Of a stretch of DNA of 64,000 nucleotides, positions 26,561-40,100 are shown piece by piece. Source of the DNA: Auanema rhodensis (taxonomy: Eukaryota > Nematoda > Chromadorea > Rhabditida > Rhabditidae); the NCBI GenBank assembly GCA_964057225.1, contig OZ059898.1, positions 21,574,501 through 21,638,500 of the forward strand, read 5' to 3'. A model generated the notes under the pieces. It did no database searches. It saw only the letters and a list, made by a program, of their open reading frames with translations, and was not told the origin of the DNA. A program made the translations under genes and the position numbers. The stretch's first letter is position 1. The number at the start of each line of letters is the position of its first letter.

Positions 26561-27252
26561 ATTTGTTTTTAGACTAATATGGACATGGGGAATCTAATTT
26601 TGAAAACCCTCTTTATCTTTCACGTGAAGCGAGTTACATACCAAGTGCACATCACGTGTACATTTAATTAGCATAAATTAAAGTTCACGTAAATTTCAAA
26701 GTCATGGTTACCATGAACCAATATCAATAAAAATTTGTTTTTAGACTAATATGGACATGGGGAATCTAATTTTGAAAACCCTCTTTATCTTTCACGTGAA
26801 GCGAGTTACATACCAAGTGCACATCACGTGTACATTTAATTAGCATAAATTAAAGTTCACGTAAATTTCAAAGTCATGGTTACCATGCACCAATATCAAT
26901 AAAAATTTGTTTTTAGACTAATATGGACATGGGGAATCTAATTTTGAAAACCGCATCTCTTTATCTTTCACGTGAAGCGAGTTACATACCAAGTGCACAT
27001 CACGTGTACATTTAATTAGCATAAATTAAAGTTCACGTAAATTTCAAAGTCATGGTTACCATGAACCAATATCAATAAAAATTTGTTTTTAGACTAATAT
27101 GGACATGGGGAATCTAATTTTGAAAACCCTCTTTATCTTTCACGTGAAGCGAGTTACATACCAAGTGCACATCACGTGTACATTTAATTAGCATAAATTA
27201 AAGTTCACGTAAATTTCAAAGTCATGGTTACCATGAACCAATATCAATAAAA
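26561..27252 (+). repeat. Second cluster of 172-bp monomers
   Basis: The 4-bp deletion (positions 49-52) recurs in 26561-26732, 26733-26904 and 27081-27252, with one full-length monomer at 26905-27080. The arrangement, with short monomers adjacent or separated by one full-length unit, resembles the 22705-23920 cluster. The two clusters are probably duplicates of one ancestral block. Confidence 0.88.
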
Positions 27253-29188
27253 ATTTGTTTTTAGACTAATATGGACTTGGGGAATCTAATTTTGAAAACC
27301 GCATCTCTTTATCTTTCACGTGAAGCGAGTTACATACCAAGTGCACATCACGTGTACATTTAATTAGCATAAATTAAAGTTCACGTAAATTTCAAAGTCA
27401 TGGTTACCATGAACCAATATCAATAAAAATTTGTTTTTAGACTAATATGGACTTGGGGAATCTAATTTTGAAAACCGCATCTCTTTATCTTTCACGTGAA
27501 GCGAGTTACATACCAAGTGCACATCACGTGTACATTTAATTAACATAAATTAAAGTACACGTAAATTTCAAAGTCATGGTTACCATGCACCAATATCAAG
27601 AAAAATTTGTTTTTAGACTAATATGGACATGGGGAATCTAATTTTGAAAACCGCATCTCTTTATCTTTCACGTGAAGCGAGTTACATACCAAGTGCACAT
27701 CACGTGTACATTTAATTAGCATAAATTAAAGTACACGTAAATTTCAAAGTCATGGTTACCATGCACCAATATCAATAAAAATTTGTTTTTAGACTAATAT
27801 GGACATGGGGAATCTAATTTTGAAAACCGCATCTCTTTATCTTTCACGTGAAGCGAGTTACATACCAAGTGCACATCACGTGTACATTTAATTAGCATGA
27901 ATTAAAGTTCACGTAAATTTCAAAGTCATGGTTACCATGCACCAATATCAATAAAAATTTGTTTTTAGAATAATATGGACATGGGGAATCTAATTTTGAA
28001 AACCGCATCTCTTTATCTTTCACGTGAAGCGAGTTACATACCAAGTGCACATCACGTGTACATTTAATTAGCATAAATTAAAGTACACGTAAATTTCAAA
28101 GTCATGGTTACCATGAACCAATATCAATAAAAATTTGTTTTTAGACTAATATGGACATGGGGAATCTAATTTTGAAAACCGCATCTCTTTATCTTTCACG
28201 TGAAGCGAGTTACATACCAAGTGCACATCACGTGTACATTTAATTAGCATGAATTAAAGTTCACGTAAATTTCAAAGTCATGGTTACCATGCACCAATAT
28301 CAATAAAAATTTGTTTTTAGACTAATATGGACATGGGGAATCTAATTTTGAAAACCGCATCTCTTTATCTTTCACGTGAAGCGAGTTACATACCAAGTGC
28401 ACATCACGTGTACATTTAATTAGCATGAATTAAAGTTCACGTAAATTTCAAAGTCATGGTTACCATGAACCAATATCAATAAAAATTTGTTTTTAGACTA
28501 ATATGGACTTGGGGAATCTAATTTTGAAAACCGCATCTCTTTATCTTTCACGTGAAGCGAGTTACATACCAAGTGCACATCACGTGTACATTTAATTAGC
28601 ATAAATTAAAGTACACGTAAATTTCAAAGTCATGGTTACCATGCACCAATATCAAGAAAAATTTGTTTTTAGACTAATATGGACATGGGGAATCTAATTT
28701 TGAAAACCGCATCTCTTTATCTTTCACGTGAAGCGAGTTACATACCAAGTGCACATCACGTGTACATTTAATTAGCATAAATTAAAGTACACGTAAATTT
28801 CAAAGTCATGGTTACCATGCACCAATATCAATAAAAATTTGTTTTTAGACTAATATGGACATGGGGAATCTAATTTTGAAAACCGCATCTCTTTATCTTT
28901 CACGTGAAGCGAGTTACATACCAAGTGCACATCACGTGTACATTTAATTAGCATAAATTAAAGTACACGTAAATTTCAAAGTCATGGTTACCATGCACCA
29001 ATATCAATAAAAATTTGTTTTTAGACTAATATGGACATGGGGAATCTAATTTTGAAAACCGCATCTCTTTATCTTTCACGTGAAGCGAGTTACATACCAA
29101 GTGCACATCACGTGTACATTTAATTAGCATAAATTAAAGTTCACGTAAATTTCAAAGTCATGGTTACCATGAACCAATATCAATAAAA
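27253..29188 (+). repeat. Satellite subdomain with A119G, T129A and T172G variants
   Basis: Eleven 176-bp monomers combine gcatgaatt (A119 to G), gtacacg (T129 to A), caagaaaa (T172 to G at 27600 and 28656, six monomers apart) and acttgg (A25 to T). They look like rearranged pieces of the flanking 3-mer and 7-mer HORs. A private C14 to A at 27970 removes a minus-strand stop codon; the resulting small open frame is discussed among the rejected items. Confidence 0.8.
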
Positions 29189-31644
29189 ATTTGTTTTTAG
29201 ACTAATATGGACATGGGGAATCTAATTTTGAAAACCCTCTTTATCTTTCACGTGAAGCGAGTTACATACCAAGTGCACATCACGTGTACATTTAATTAGC
29301 ATAAATTAAAGTTCACGTAAATTTCAAAGTCATGGTTACCATGAACCAATATCAATAAAAATTTGTTTTTAGACTAATATGGACATGGGGAATCTAATTT
29401 TGAAAACCGCATCTCTTTATCTTTCACGTGAAGCGAGTTACATACCAAGTGCACATCACGTGTACATTTAATTAGCATGAATTAAAGTTCAACTAAATTT
29501 CAAAGTCATGGTTACCATGAACCAATATCAATAAAAATTTGTTTTTAGACTAATATGGACTTGGGGAATCTAATTTTGAAAACCGCATCTCTTTATCTTT
29601 CACGTGAAGCGAGTTACATACCAAGTGCACATCACGTGTACATTTAATTAGCATGAATTAAAGTTCACGTAAATTTCAAAGTCATGGTTACCATGAACCA
29701 ATATCAATAAAAATTTGTTTTTAGACTAATATGGACTTGGGGAATCTAATTTTGAAAACCGCATCTCTTTATCTTTCACGTGAAGCGAGTTACATACCAA
29801 GTGCACATCACGTGTACATTTAATTAGCATAAATTAAAGTACACGTAAATTTCAAAGTCATGGTTACCATGCACCAATATCAAGAAAAATTTGTTTTTAG
29901 ACTAATATGGACATGGGGAATCTAATTTTGAAAACCGCATCTCTTTGTCTTTCACGTGAAGCGAGTTACATACCAAGTGCACATCACGTGTACATTTAAT
30001 TAGCATAAATTAAAGTACACGTAAATTTCAAAGTCATGGTTACCATGCACCAATATCAATAAAAATTTGTTTTTAGACTAATATGGACATGGGGAATCTA
30101 ATTTTGAAAACCGCATCTCTTTATCTTTCACGTGAAGCGAGTTACATACCAAGTGCACATCACGTGTACATTTAATTAGCATGAATTAAAGTTCACGTAA
30201 ATTTCAAAGTCATGGTTACCATGCACCAATATCAATAAAAATTTGTTTTTAGACTAATATGGACATGGGGAATCTAATTTTGAAAACCGCATCTCTTTAT
30301 CTTTCACGTGAAGCGAGTTACATACCAAGTGCACATCACGTGTACATTTAATTAGCATAAATTAAAGTTCACGTAAATTTCAAAGTCATGGTTACCATGA
30401 ACCAATATCAATAAAAATTTGTTTTTAGACTAATATGGACATGGGGAATCTAATTTTGAAAACCCTCTTTATCTTTCACGTGAAGCGAGTTACATACCAA
30501 GTGCACATCACGTGTACATTTAATTAGCATAAATTAAAGTTCACGTAAATTTCAAAGTCATGGTTACCATGAACCAATATCAATAAAAATTTGTTTTTAG
30601 ACTAATATGGACATGGGGAATCTAATTTTGAAAACCGCATCTCTTTATCTTTCACGTGAAGCGAGTTACATACCAAGTGCACATCACGTGTACATTTAAT
30701 TAGCATGAATTAAAGTTCACGTAAATTTCAAAGTCATGGTTACCATGAACCAATATCAATAAAAATTTGTTTTTAGACTAATATGGACTTGGGGAATCTA
30801 ATTTTGAAAACCGCATCTCTTTATCTTTCACGTGAAGCGAGTTACATACCAAGTGCACATCACGTGTACATTTAATTAGCATGAATTAAAGTTCACGTAA
30901 ATTTCAAAGTCATGGTTACCATGAACCAATATCAATAAAAATTTGTTTTTAGACTAATATGGACTTGGGGAATCTAATTTTGAAAACCGCATCTCTTTAT
31001 CTTTCACGTGAAGCGAGTTACATACCAAGTGCACATCACGTGTACATTTAATTAGCATAAATTAAAGTACACGTAAATTTCAAAGTCATGGTTACCATGC
31101 ACCAATATCAAGAAAAATTTGTTTTTAGACTAATATGGACATGGGGAATCTAATTTTGAAAACCGCATCTCTTTATCTTTCACGTGAAGCGAGTTACATA
31201 CCAAGTGCACATCACGTGTACATTTAATTAGCATAAATTAAAGTACACGTAAATTTCAAAGTCATGGTTACCATGCACCAATATCAATAAAAATTTGTTT
31301 TTAGACTAATATGGACATGGGGAATCTAATTTTGAAAACCGCATCTCTTTATCTTTCACGTGAAGCGAGTTACATACCAAGTGCACATCACGTGTACATT
31401 TAATTAGCATGAATTAAAGTTCACGTAAATTTCAAAGTCATGGTTACCATGCACCAATATCAATAAAAATTTGTTTTTAGACTAATATGGACATGGGGAA
31501 TCTAATTTTGAAAACAGCATCTCTTTATCTTTCACGTGAAGCGAGTTACATACCAAGTGCACATCACGTGTACATTTAATTAGCATAAATTAAAGTTCAC
31601 GTAAATTTCAAAGTCATGGTTACCATGAACCAATATCAATAAAA
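29189..31644 (+). repeat. 1228-bp heptameric higher-order repeat, two copies
   Basis: Copies are 29189-30416 and 30417-31644; a third begins at 31645 and then degenerates. Each unit begins with a 172-bp deletion monomer, followed by a gcatgaatt monomer, acttgg plus gcatgaatt, acttgg plus gtacacg, a caagaaaa-preceded monomer with gtacacg, a gcatgaatt monomer and a near-standard monomer. Unit length is 6 x 176 + 172. The T172 to G marker spacing, 28656 to 29884 to 31112, is 1228 bp each time. Private changes (aactaaattt at about 29490, tttgtcttt at about 29945, aaacagcatc at 31513) distinguish the copies. Confidence 0.9.
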
Positions 31645-34100
31645 ATTTGTTTTTAGACTAATATGGACATGGGGAATCTAATTTTGAAAACCCTCTTTAT
31701 CTTTCACGTGAAGCGAGTTACATACCAAGTGCACATCACGTGTACATTTAATTAGCATAAATTAAAGTTCACGTAAATTTCAAAGTCATGGTTACCATGA
31801 ACCAATATCAATAAAAATTTGTTTTTAGACTAATATGGACATGGGGAATCTAATTTTGAGAACCGCATCTCTTTATCTTTCACGTGAAGCGAGTTACATA
31901 CCAAGTGCACATCACGTGTACATTTAATTAGCATAAATTAAAGTTCACGTAAATTTCAAAGTCATGGTTACCATGAACCAATATCAATAAAAATTTGTTT
32001 TTAGACTAATATGAACTTGGGAAATCTAATTTTGAAAACCGCATCTCTTTATCTTTCACGTGAAGCGAGTTACATACCAAGTGCACATCACGTGTACATT
32101 TAATTAGCATAAATTAAAGTACACGTAAATTTCAAAGTCATGGTTACCATGCACCAATATCAATAAAAATTTGTTTTTAGACTAATATGGACATGGGGAA
32201 TCTAATTTTGAAAACCGCATCTCTTTATCTTTCACGTGAAGCGAGTTACATACCAAGTGCACATCACGTGTACATTTAATTAGCATAAATTAAAGTTCAC
32301 GTAAATTTCAAAGTCATGGTTACCATGCACCAATATCAATAACAATTTGTTTTTAGACTAATATGGACATGGGGAATCTAATTTTGAAAACCGCATCTCT
32401 TTATCTTTCACGTGAAGCGAGTTACATACCAAGTGCACATCACGTGTACATTTAATTAGCATGAATTAAAGTTCACGTAAATTTCAAAGTCATGGTTACC
32501 ATGAACCAATATCAATAAAAATTTGTTTTTAGACTAATATGGACATGGGGAATCTAATTTTGAAAACCGCATCTCTTTATCTTTCACGTGAAGCGAGTTA
32601 CATACCAAGTGCACATCACGTGTACATTTAATTAGCATGAATTAAAGTTCACGTAAATTTCAAAGTCATGGTTACCATGCACCAATATCAATAAAAATTT
32701 GTTTTTAGACTAATATGGACATGGGGAATCTAATTTTGAAAACAGCATCTCTTTATCTTTCACGTGAAGCGAGTTACATACCAAGTGCACATCACGTGTA
32801 CATTTAATTAGCATAAATTAAAGTTCACGTAAATTTCAAAGTCATGGTTACCATGAACCAATATCAATAAAAATTTGTTTTTAGACTAATATGGACATGG
32901 GGAATCTAATTATGAAAACCGCATCTCTTTATCTTTCACGTGAAGCGAGTTACATACCAAGTGCACATCACGTTTACATTCAATTAGCATGAATTAAAGT
33001 TCACGTAAATTTCAAAGTCATGGTTACCATGCACCAATATCAATAAAAATTTGTTTTTAGACTAATATGGACATGGGGAATCTAATTTTGAAAACCGCAT
33101 CTCTTTATCTTTCACGTGAAGCGAGTTACATACCAAGTGCACATCACGTGTACATTTAATTAGCATAAATTAAAGTTCACGTAAATTTCAAAGTCATGGT
33201 TACCATGAACCAATATCAATAAAAATTTGTTTTTAGACTAATATGGACATGGGGAATCTAATTTTGAAAACCGCATCTCTTTATCTTTCACGTGAAGCGA
33301 GTTACATACCAAGTGCACATCACGTGTACATTTAATTAGCATAAATTAAAGTTCACGTAAATTTCAAAGTCATGGTTACCATGAACCAATATCAATAAAA
33401 ATTTGTTTTTAGACTAATATGGACTTGGGGAATCTAATTTTGAAAACCGCATCTCTTTATCTTTCACGTGAAGCGAGTTACATACCAAGTGCACATCACG
33501 TGTACATTTAATTAGCATAAATTAAAGTACACGTAAATTTCAAAGTCATGGTTACCATGCACCAATATCAATAAAAATTTGTTTTTAGACTAATATGGAC
33601 ATGGGGAATCTAATTTTGAAAACCGCATCTCTTTATCTTTCACGTGAAGCGAGTTACATACCAAGTGCACATCACGTGTACATTTAATTAGCATGAATTA
33701 AAGTTCACGTAAATTTCAAAGTCATGGTTACCATGCACCAATATCAATAAAAATTTATTTTTAGACTAATATGGACATGGGGAATCTAATTTTGAAAACC
33801 GCATCTCTTTATCTTTCACGTGAAGCGAGTTACATACCAAGTGCACATCACGTGTACATTTAATTAGCATAAATTAAAGTTCACGTAAATTTCAAAGTCA
33901 TGGTTACCATGCACCAATATCAATAAAAATTTGTTTTTAGACTAATATGGACATGGGGAATCTAATTTTGAAAACCGCATCTCTTTATCTTTCACGTGAA
34001 GCGGGTTACATACCAAGTGCACATCACGTGTACATTTAATTAGCATAAATTAAAGTTCACGTAAATTTCAAAGTCATGGTTACCATGAACCAATATCAAT
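31645..34100 (+). repeat. Satellite boundary zone with private mutations; last 172-bp monomer
   Basis: The tenth and last deletion monomer is 31645-31816. After it the array returns to a strict 176-bp step. Private or rare changes cluster here: tttgagaacc (about 31856), atgaacttgggaaatc (about 32012), aacaatttg (about 32342), cgtttacattcaatt (about 32973) and aaatttattt (about 33755). It is a transition between the deletion-bearing domain and the C116A/C81T domain. Confidence 0.75.
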
Positions 34101-37100
34101 AAAAATTTGTTTTTAGACTAATATGGACTTGGGGAATCTAATTTTGAAAACCGCATCTCTTTATCTTTCACGTGAAGCGAGTTACATACCAAGTGCACAT
34201 CACGTGTACATTTAATTAGCATAAATTAAAGTTCACGTAAATTTCAAAGTCATGGTTACCATGCACCAATATCAATAAAAATTTGTTTTTAGACTAATAT
34301 GGACATGGGGAATCTAATTTTGAAAACCGCATCTCTTTATCTTTCACGTGAAGCGAGTTACATACCAAGTGCACATCACGTGTACATTTAATTAGAATAA
34401 ATTAAAGTTCACGTAAATTTCAAAGTCATGGTTACCATGCACCAATATCAATAAAAATTTGTTTTTAGACTAATATGGACATGGGGAATCTAATTTTGAA
34501 AACCGCATCTCTTTATCTTTCACGTGAAGCGGGTTACATACCAAGTGCACATCACGTGTACATTTAATTAGCATAAATTAAAGTTCACGTAAATTTCAAA
34601 GTCATGGTTACCATGAACCAATATCAATAAAAATTTGTTTTTAGACTAATATGGACATGGGGAATCTAATTTTAAAAACCGCATCTCTTTATCTTTCACG
34701 TGAAGCGAGTTACATACCAAGTGCACATCACGTGTACATTTAATTAGCATAAATTAAAGTTCACGTAAATTTCAAAGTCATGGTTACCATGCACCAATAT
34801 CAATAAAAATTTGTTTTTAGACTGATATGGACATGGGGAATCTAATTTTGAAAACCGCATCTCTTTATCTTTCACGTGAAGCGAGTTACATACCAAGTGC
34901 ACATCACGTGTACATTTAATTAGAATAAATTAAAGTTCACGTAAATTTCAAAGTCATGGTTACCATGCACCAATATCAATAAAAATTTGTTTTTAGACTA
35001 ATATGGATATGGGGAATCTAATTTTGAAAACCGCATCTCTTTATCTTTCACGTGAAGCGAGTTACATACCAAGTGCACATCACGTGTACATTTAATTAGC
35101 ATAAATTAAAGTTCACGTAAATTTCAAAGTCATGGTTACCATGCACCAATATCAATAAAAATTTGTTTTTAGACTAATATGGACATGGGGAATCTAATTT
35201 TGAAAACCGCATCTCTTTATCTTTCACGTGAAGCGAGTTATATACCAAGTGCACATCACGTGTACATTTAATTAGCATAAATTAAAGTTCACGTAAATTT
35301 CAAAGTCATGGTTACCATGCACCAATATCAATAAAAATTTGTTTTTAGACTAATATGGAGATGGGGAATCTAATTTTGAAAACCGCATCTCTTCATCTTT
35401 CACGTGAAGCGAGTTACATACCAAGTGCACATCACGTGTACATTTAATTAGCATAAATTAAAGTTCACGTAAATTTCAAAGTCATGGTTACCATGAACCA
35501 ATATCAATAAAAATTTGTTTTTAGACTAATATGGACATGGGGAATCTAATTTTGAAAACCGCATCTCTTTATCTTTCACGTGAAGCGAGTTACATACCAA
35601 GTGCACATCACGTGTACATTTAATTAGCATAAATTAAAGTTCACGTAAATTTCAAAGTTATGGTTACCATGAACCAATATCAATAAAAATTTGTTTTTAG
35701 ACTAATATGGACTTGGGGAATCTAATTTTGAAAACCGCATCTCTTTATCTTTCACGTGAAGCGAGTTACATACCAAGTGCACATCACGTGTACATTTAAT
35801 TAGCATAAATTAAAGTACACGTAAATTTCAAAGTCATGGTTACCATGCACCAATATCAATAAAAATTTGTTTTTAGACTAATATGGACATGGGGAATCTA
35901 ATTTTGAAAACCGCATCTCTTTATCTTTCACGTGAAGCGAGTTACATACCAAGTGCACATCACGTGTACATTTAATTAGCATAAATTAAAGTTCACGTAA
36001 ATTTCAAAGTCATGGTTACCATGAACCAATATCGATAAAAATTTGTTTTTAGACTAATATGGACATGGGGAATCTAATTTTGAAAACCGCATCTCTTTAT
36101 CTTTCACGTGAAGCGAGTTACATACCAAGTGCACATCACGTGTACATTTAATTAGCATAAATTAAAGTTCACGTAAATTTCAAAGTCATGGTTACCATGC
36201 ACCAATATCAATAAAAATTTGTTTTTAGACTAATATGGACATGGGGAATCTAATTTTGAAAACCGCATCTCTTTATCTTTCACGTGAAGCGAGTTATATA
36301 CCAAGTGCACATCACGTGTACATTTAATTAGAATAAATTAAAGTTCACGTAAATTTCAAAGTCATGGTTACCATGCACCAATATCAATAAAAATTTGTTT
36401 TTAGACTAATATGGACATGGGGAATCTAATTATGAAAACCGCATCTCTTTATCTTTCACGTGAAGCGAATTACATACCAAGTGCACATCACGTGTACATT
36501 TAATTAGCATAAATTAAAGTTCACGTAAATTTCAAAGTCATGGTTACCATGAACCAATATCAATAAAAATTTGTTTTTAGACTAATATGGACATGGGGAA
36601 TCTAATTTTGAAAACCGCATCTCTTTATCTTTCACGTGAAGCGAGTTACATACCAAGTGCACATCACGTGTACATTTAATTAGCATAAATTAAAGTTCAC
36701 GTAAATTTCAAAGTCATGGTTACCATGCACCAATATCAATAAAAATTTGTTTTTAGACTAATATGGAGATGGGGAATCTAATTTTGAAAACCGCATCTCT
36801 TCATCTTTCACGTGAAGCGAGTTACATACCAAGTGCACATCACGTGTACATTTAATTAGCATAAATTAAAGTTCACGTAAATTTCAAAGTCATGGTTACC
36901 ATGAACCAATATCAATAAAAATTTGTTTTTAGACTAATATGGACATGAGGAATCTAATTTTGAAAACCGCATCTCTTTATCTTTCACGTGAAGCGAGTTA
37001 CATACCAAGTGCACATCACGTGTACATTTAATTAGCATAAATTAAAGTTCACGTAAATTTCAAAGTCATGGTTACCATGCACCAATATCAATAAAAATTT

Positions 37101-40100
37101 GTTTTTAGACTAATATGGACATGGGGAATCTAATTTTGAAAACTGCATCTCTTTATCTTTCACGTGAAGCGAGTTACATACCAAGTGCACATCACGTGTA
37201 CATTTAATTAGCATAAATCAAAGTTCACGTAAATTTCAAAGTCATGGTTACCATGAACCAATATCAATAAAAATTTGTTTTTAGACTAATATGGACATGG
37301 GGAATCTAATTTTGAAAACCGCATCTCTTTATCTTTCACGTGAAGCGAGTTATATACCAAGTGCACATCACGTGTACATTTAATTAGAATAAATTAAAGT
37401 TCACGTAAATTTCAAAGTCATGGTTACCATGCACCAATATCAATAAAAATTTGTTTTTAGACTAATATGGACATGGGGAATCTAATTATGAAAACCGCAT
37501 CTCTTTATCTTTCACGTGAAGCGAGTTACATACCAAGTGCACATCACGTGTACATTTAATTAGCATAAATTAAAGTTCACGTAAATTTCAAAGTCATGGT
37601 TACCATGAACCAATATCAATAAAAATTTGTTTTTAGACTAATATGGACATGGGGAATCTAATTTTGAAAACCGCATCTCTTTATCTTTCACGTGAAGCGA
37701 GTTACATACCAAGTGCACATCACGTGTACATTTAATTAGCATAAATTAAAGTTCACGTAAATTTCAAAGTCATGGTTACCATGCACCAATATCAATAAAA
37801 ATTTGTTTTTAGACTAATATGGAGATGGGGAATCTAATTTTGAAAACCGCATCTCTTCATCTTTCACGTGAAGCGAGTTACATACCAAGTGCACATCACG
37901 TGTACATTTAATTAGCATAAATTAAAGTTCACGTAAATTTCAAAGTCATGGTTACCATGAACCAATATCAATAAAAATTTGTTTTTAGACTAATATGGAC
38001 ATGAGGAATCTAATTTTGAAAACCGCATCTCTTTATCTTTCACGTGAAGCGAGTTACATACCAAGTGCACATCACGTGTACATTTAATTAGCATAAATTA
38101 AAGTTCACGTAAATTTCAAAGTCATGGTTACCATGCACCAATATCAATAAAAATTTGTTTTTAGACTAATATGGACATGAGGAATCTAATTTTGAAAACT
38201 GCATCTCTTTATCTTTCACGTGAAGCGAGTTATATACCAAGTGCACATCACGTGTACATTTAATTAGAATAAATTAAAGTTCACGTAAATTTCAAAGTCA
38301 TGGTTACCATGCACCAATATCAATAAAAATTTGTTTTTAGACTAATATGGACATGAGGAATCTAATTTTGAAAACCGCATCTCTTTATCTTTCACGTGAA
38401 GCGAGTTACATACCAAGTGCACATCACGTGTACATTTAATTAGCATAAATTAAAGTTCACGTAAATTTCAAAGTCATGGTTACCATGAACCAATATCAAT
38501 AAAAATTTGTTTTTAGACTAATATGGACATGGGGAATCTAATTTTGAAAACCGCATCTCTTTATCTTTCACGTGAAGCGAGTTACATACCAAGTGCACAT
38601 CACGTGTACATTTAATTAGCATAAATTAAAGTTCACGTAAATTTCAAAGTCATGGTTACCATGCACCAATATCAATAAAAATTTGTTTTTAGACTAATAT
38701 GGAGATGGGGAATCTAATTTTGAAAACCGCATCTCTTTATCTTTCACGTGAAGCGAGTTACATACCAAGTGCACATCACGTGTACATTTAATTAGCATAA
38801 ATTAAAGTTCACGTAAATTTCAAAGTCATGGTTACCATGAACCAATATCAATAAAAATTTGTTTTTAGACTAATATGGACATGGGGAATCTAATTTTGAA
38901 AACCGCATCTCTTTATCTTTCACGTGAAGCGAGTTACATACCAAGTGCACATCACGTGTACATTTAATTAGCATAAATTAAAGTTCACGTAAATTTCAAA
39001 GTCATGGTTACCATGAACCAATATCAATAAAAATTTGTTTTTAGACTAATATGGACTTGGGGAATCTAATTTTGAAAACCGCATCTCTTTATCTTTCACG
39101 TGAAGCGAGTTACATACCAAGTGCACATCACGTGTACATTTAATTAGCATAAATTAAAGTACACGTAAATTTCAAAGTCATGGTTACCATGCACCAATAT
39201 CAATAAAATATTGTTTTTAGACTAATATGGACATGGGGAATCTAATTTTGAAAACCGCATCTCTTTATCTTTCACGTGAAGCGAGTTACATACCAAGTGC
39301 ACATCACGTGTACATTTAATTAGCATAAATTAAAGTTCACGTAAATTTCAAAGTCATGGTTACCATGAACCAATATCGATAAAAATTTGTTTTTAGACTA
39401 ATATGGACATGGGGAATCTAATTTTGAAAACCGCATCTCTTTATCTTTCACGTGAAGCGAATTACATACCAAGTGCACATCACGTGTACATTTAATTAGC
39501 ATAAATTAAAGTTCACGTAAATTTCAAAGTCATGGTTACCATGAACCAATATCAATAAAAATTTGTTTTTAGACTAATATGGACATGGGGAATCTAATTT
39601 TGAAAACCGCATCTCTTTATCTTTCACGTGAAGCGAGTTACATACCAAGTGCACATCACGTGTACATTTAATTAGCATAAATTAAAGTACACGTAAATTT
39701 CAAAGTCATGGTTACCATGCACCAATATCAATAAAATATTGTTTTTAGACTAATATGGACATGGGGAATCTAATTTTGAAAACCGCATCTCTTTATCTTT
39801 CACGTGAAGCGAGTTACATACCAAGTGCACATCACGTGTACATTTAATTAGCATAAATTAAAGTTCACGTAAATTTCAAAGTCATGGTTACCATGAACCA
39901 ATATCGATAAAAATTTGTTTTTAGACTAATATGGACATGGGGAATCTAATTTTGAAAACCGCATCTCTTTATCTTTCACGTGAAGCGAGTTACATACCAA
40001 GTGCACATCACGTGTACATTTAATTAGCATAAATTAAAGTTCACGTAAATTTCAAAGTCATGGTTACCATGCACCAATATCAATAAAAATTTGTTTTTAG

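Noticed and set aside
27892-28074. Minus-strand 60-residue open frame
   Set aside because: It lies wholly within satellite. The usual TAG stop on the minus strand (monomer positions 14-16, cta on the plus strand) is removed by a private C14 to A at 27970. It has no recognisable domain, and 176 is not a multiple of 3, so no frame persists between monomers. It is chance.
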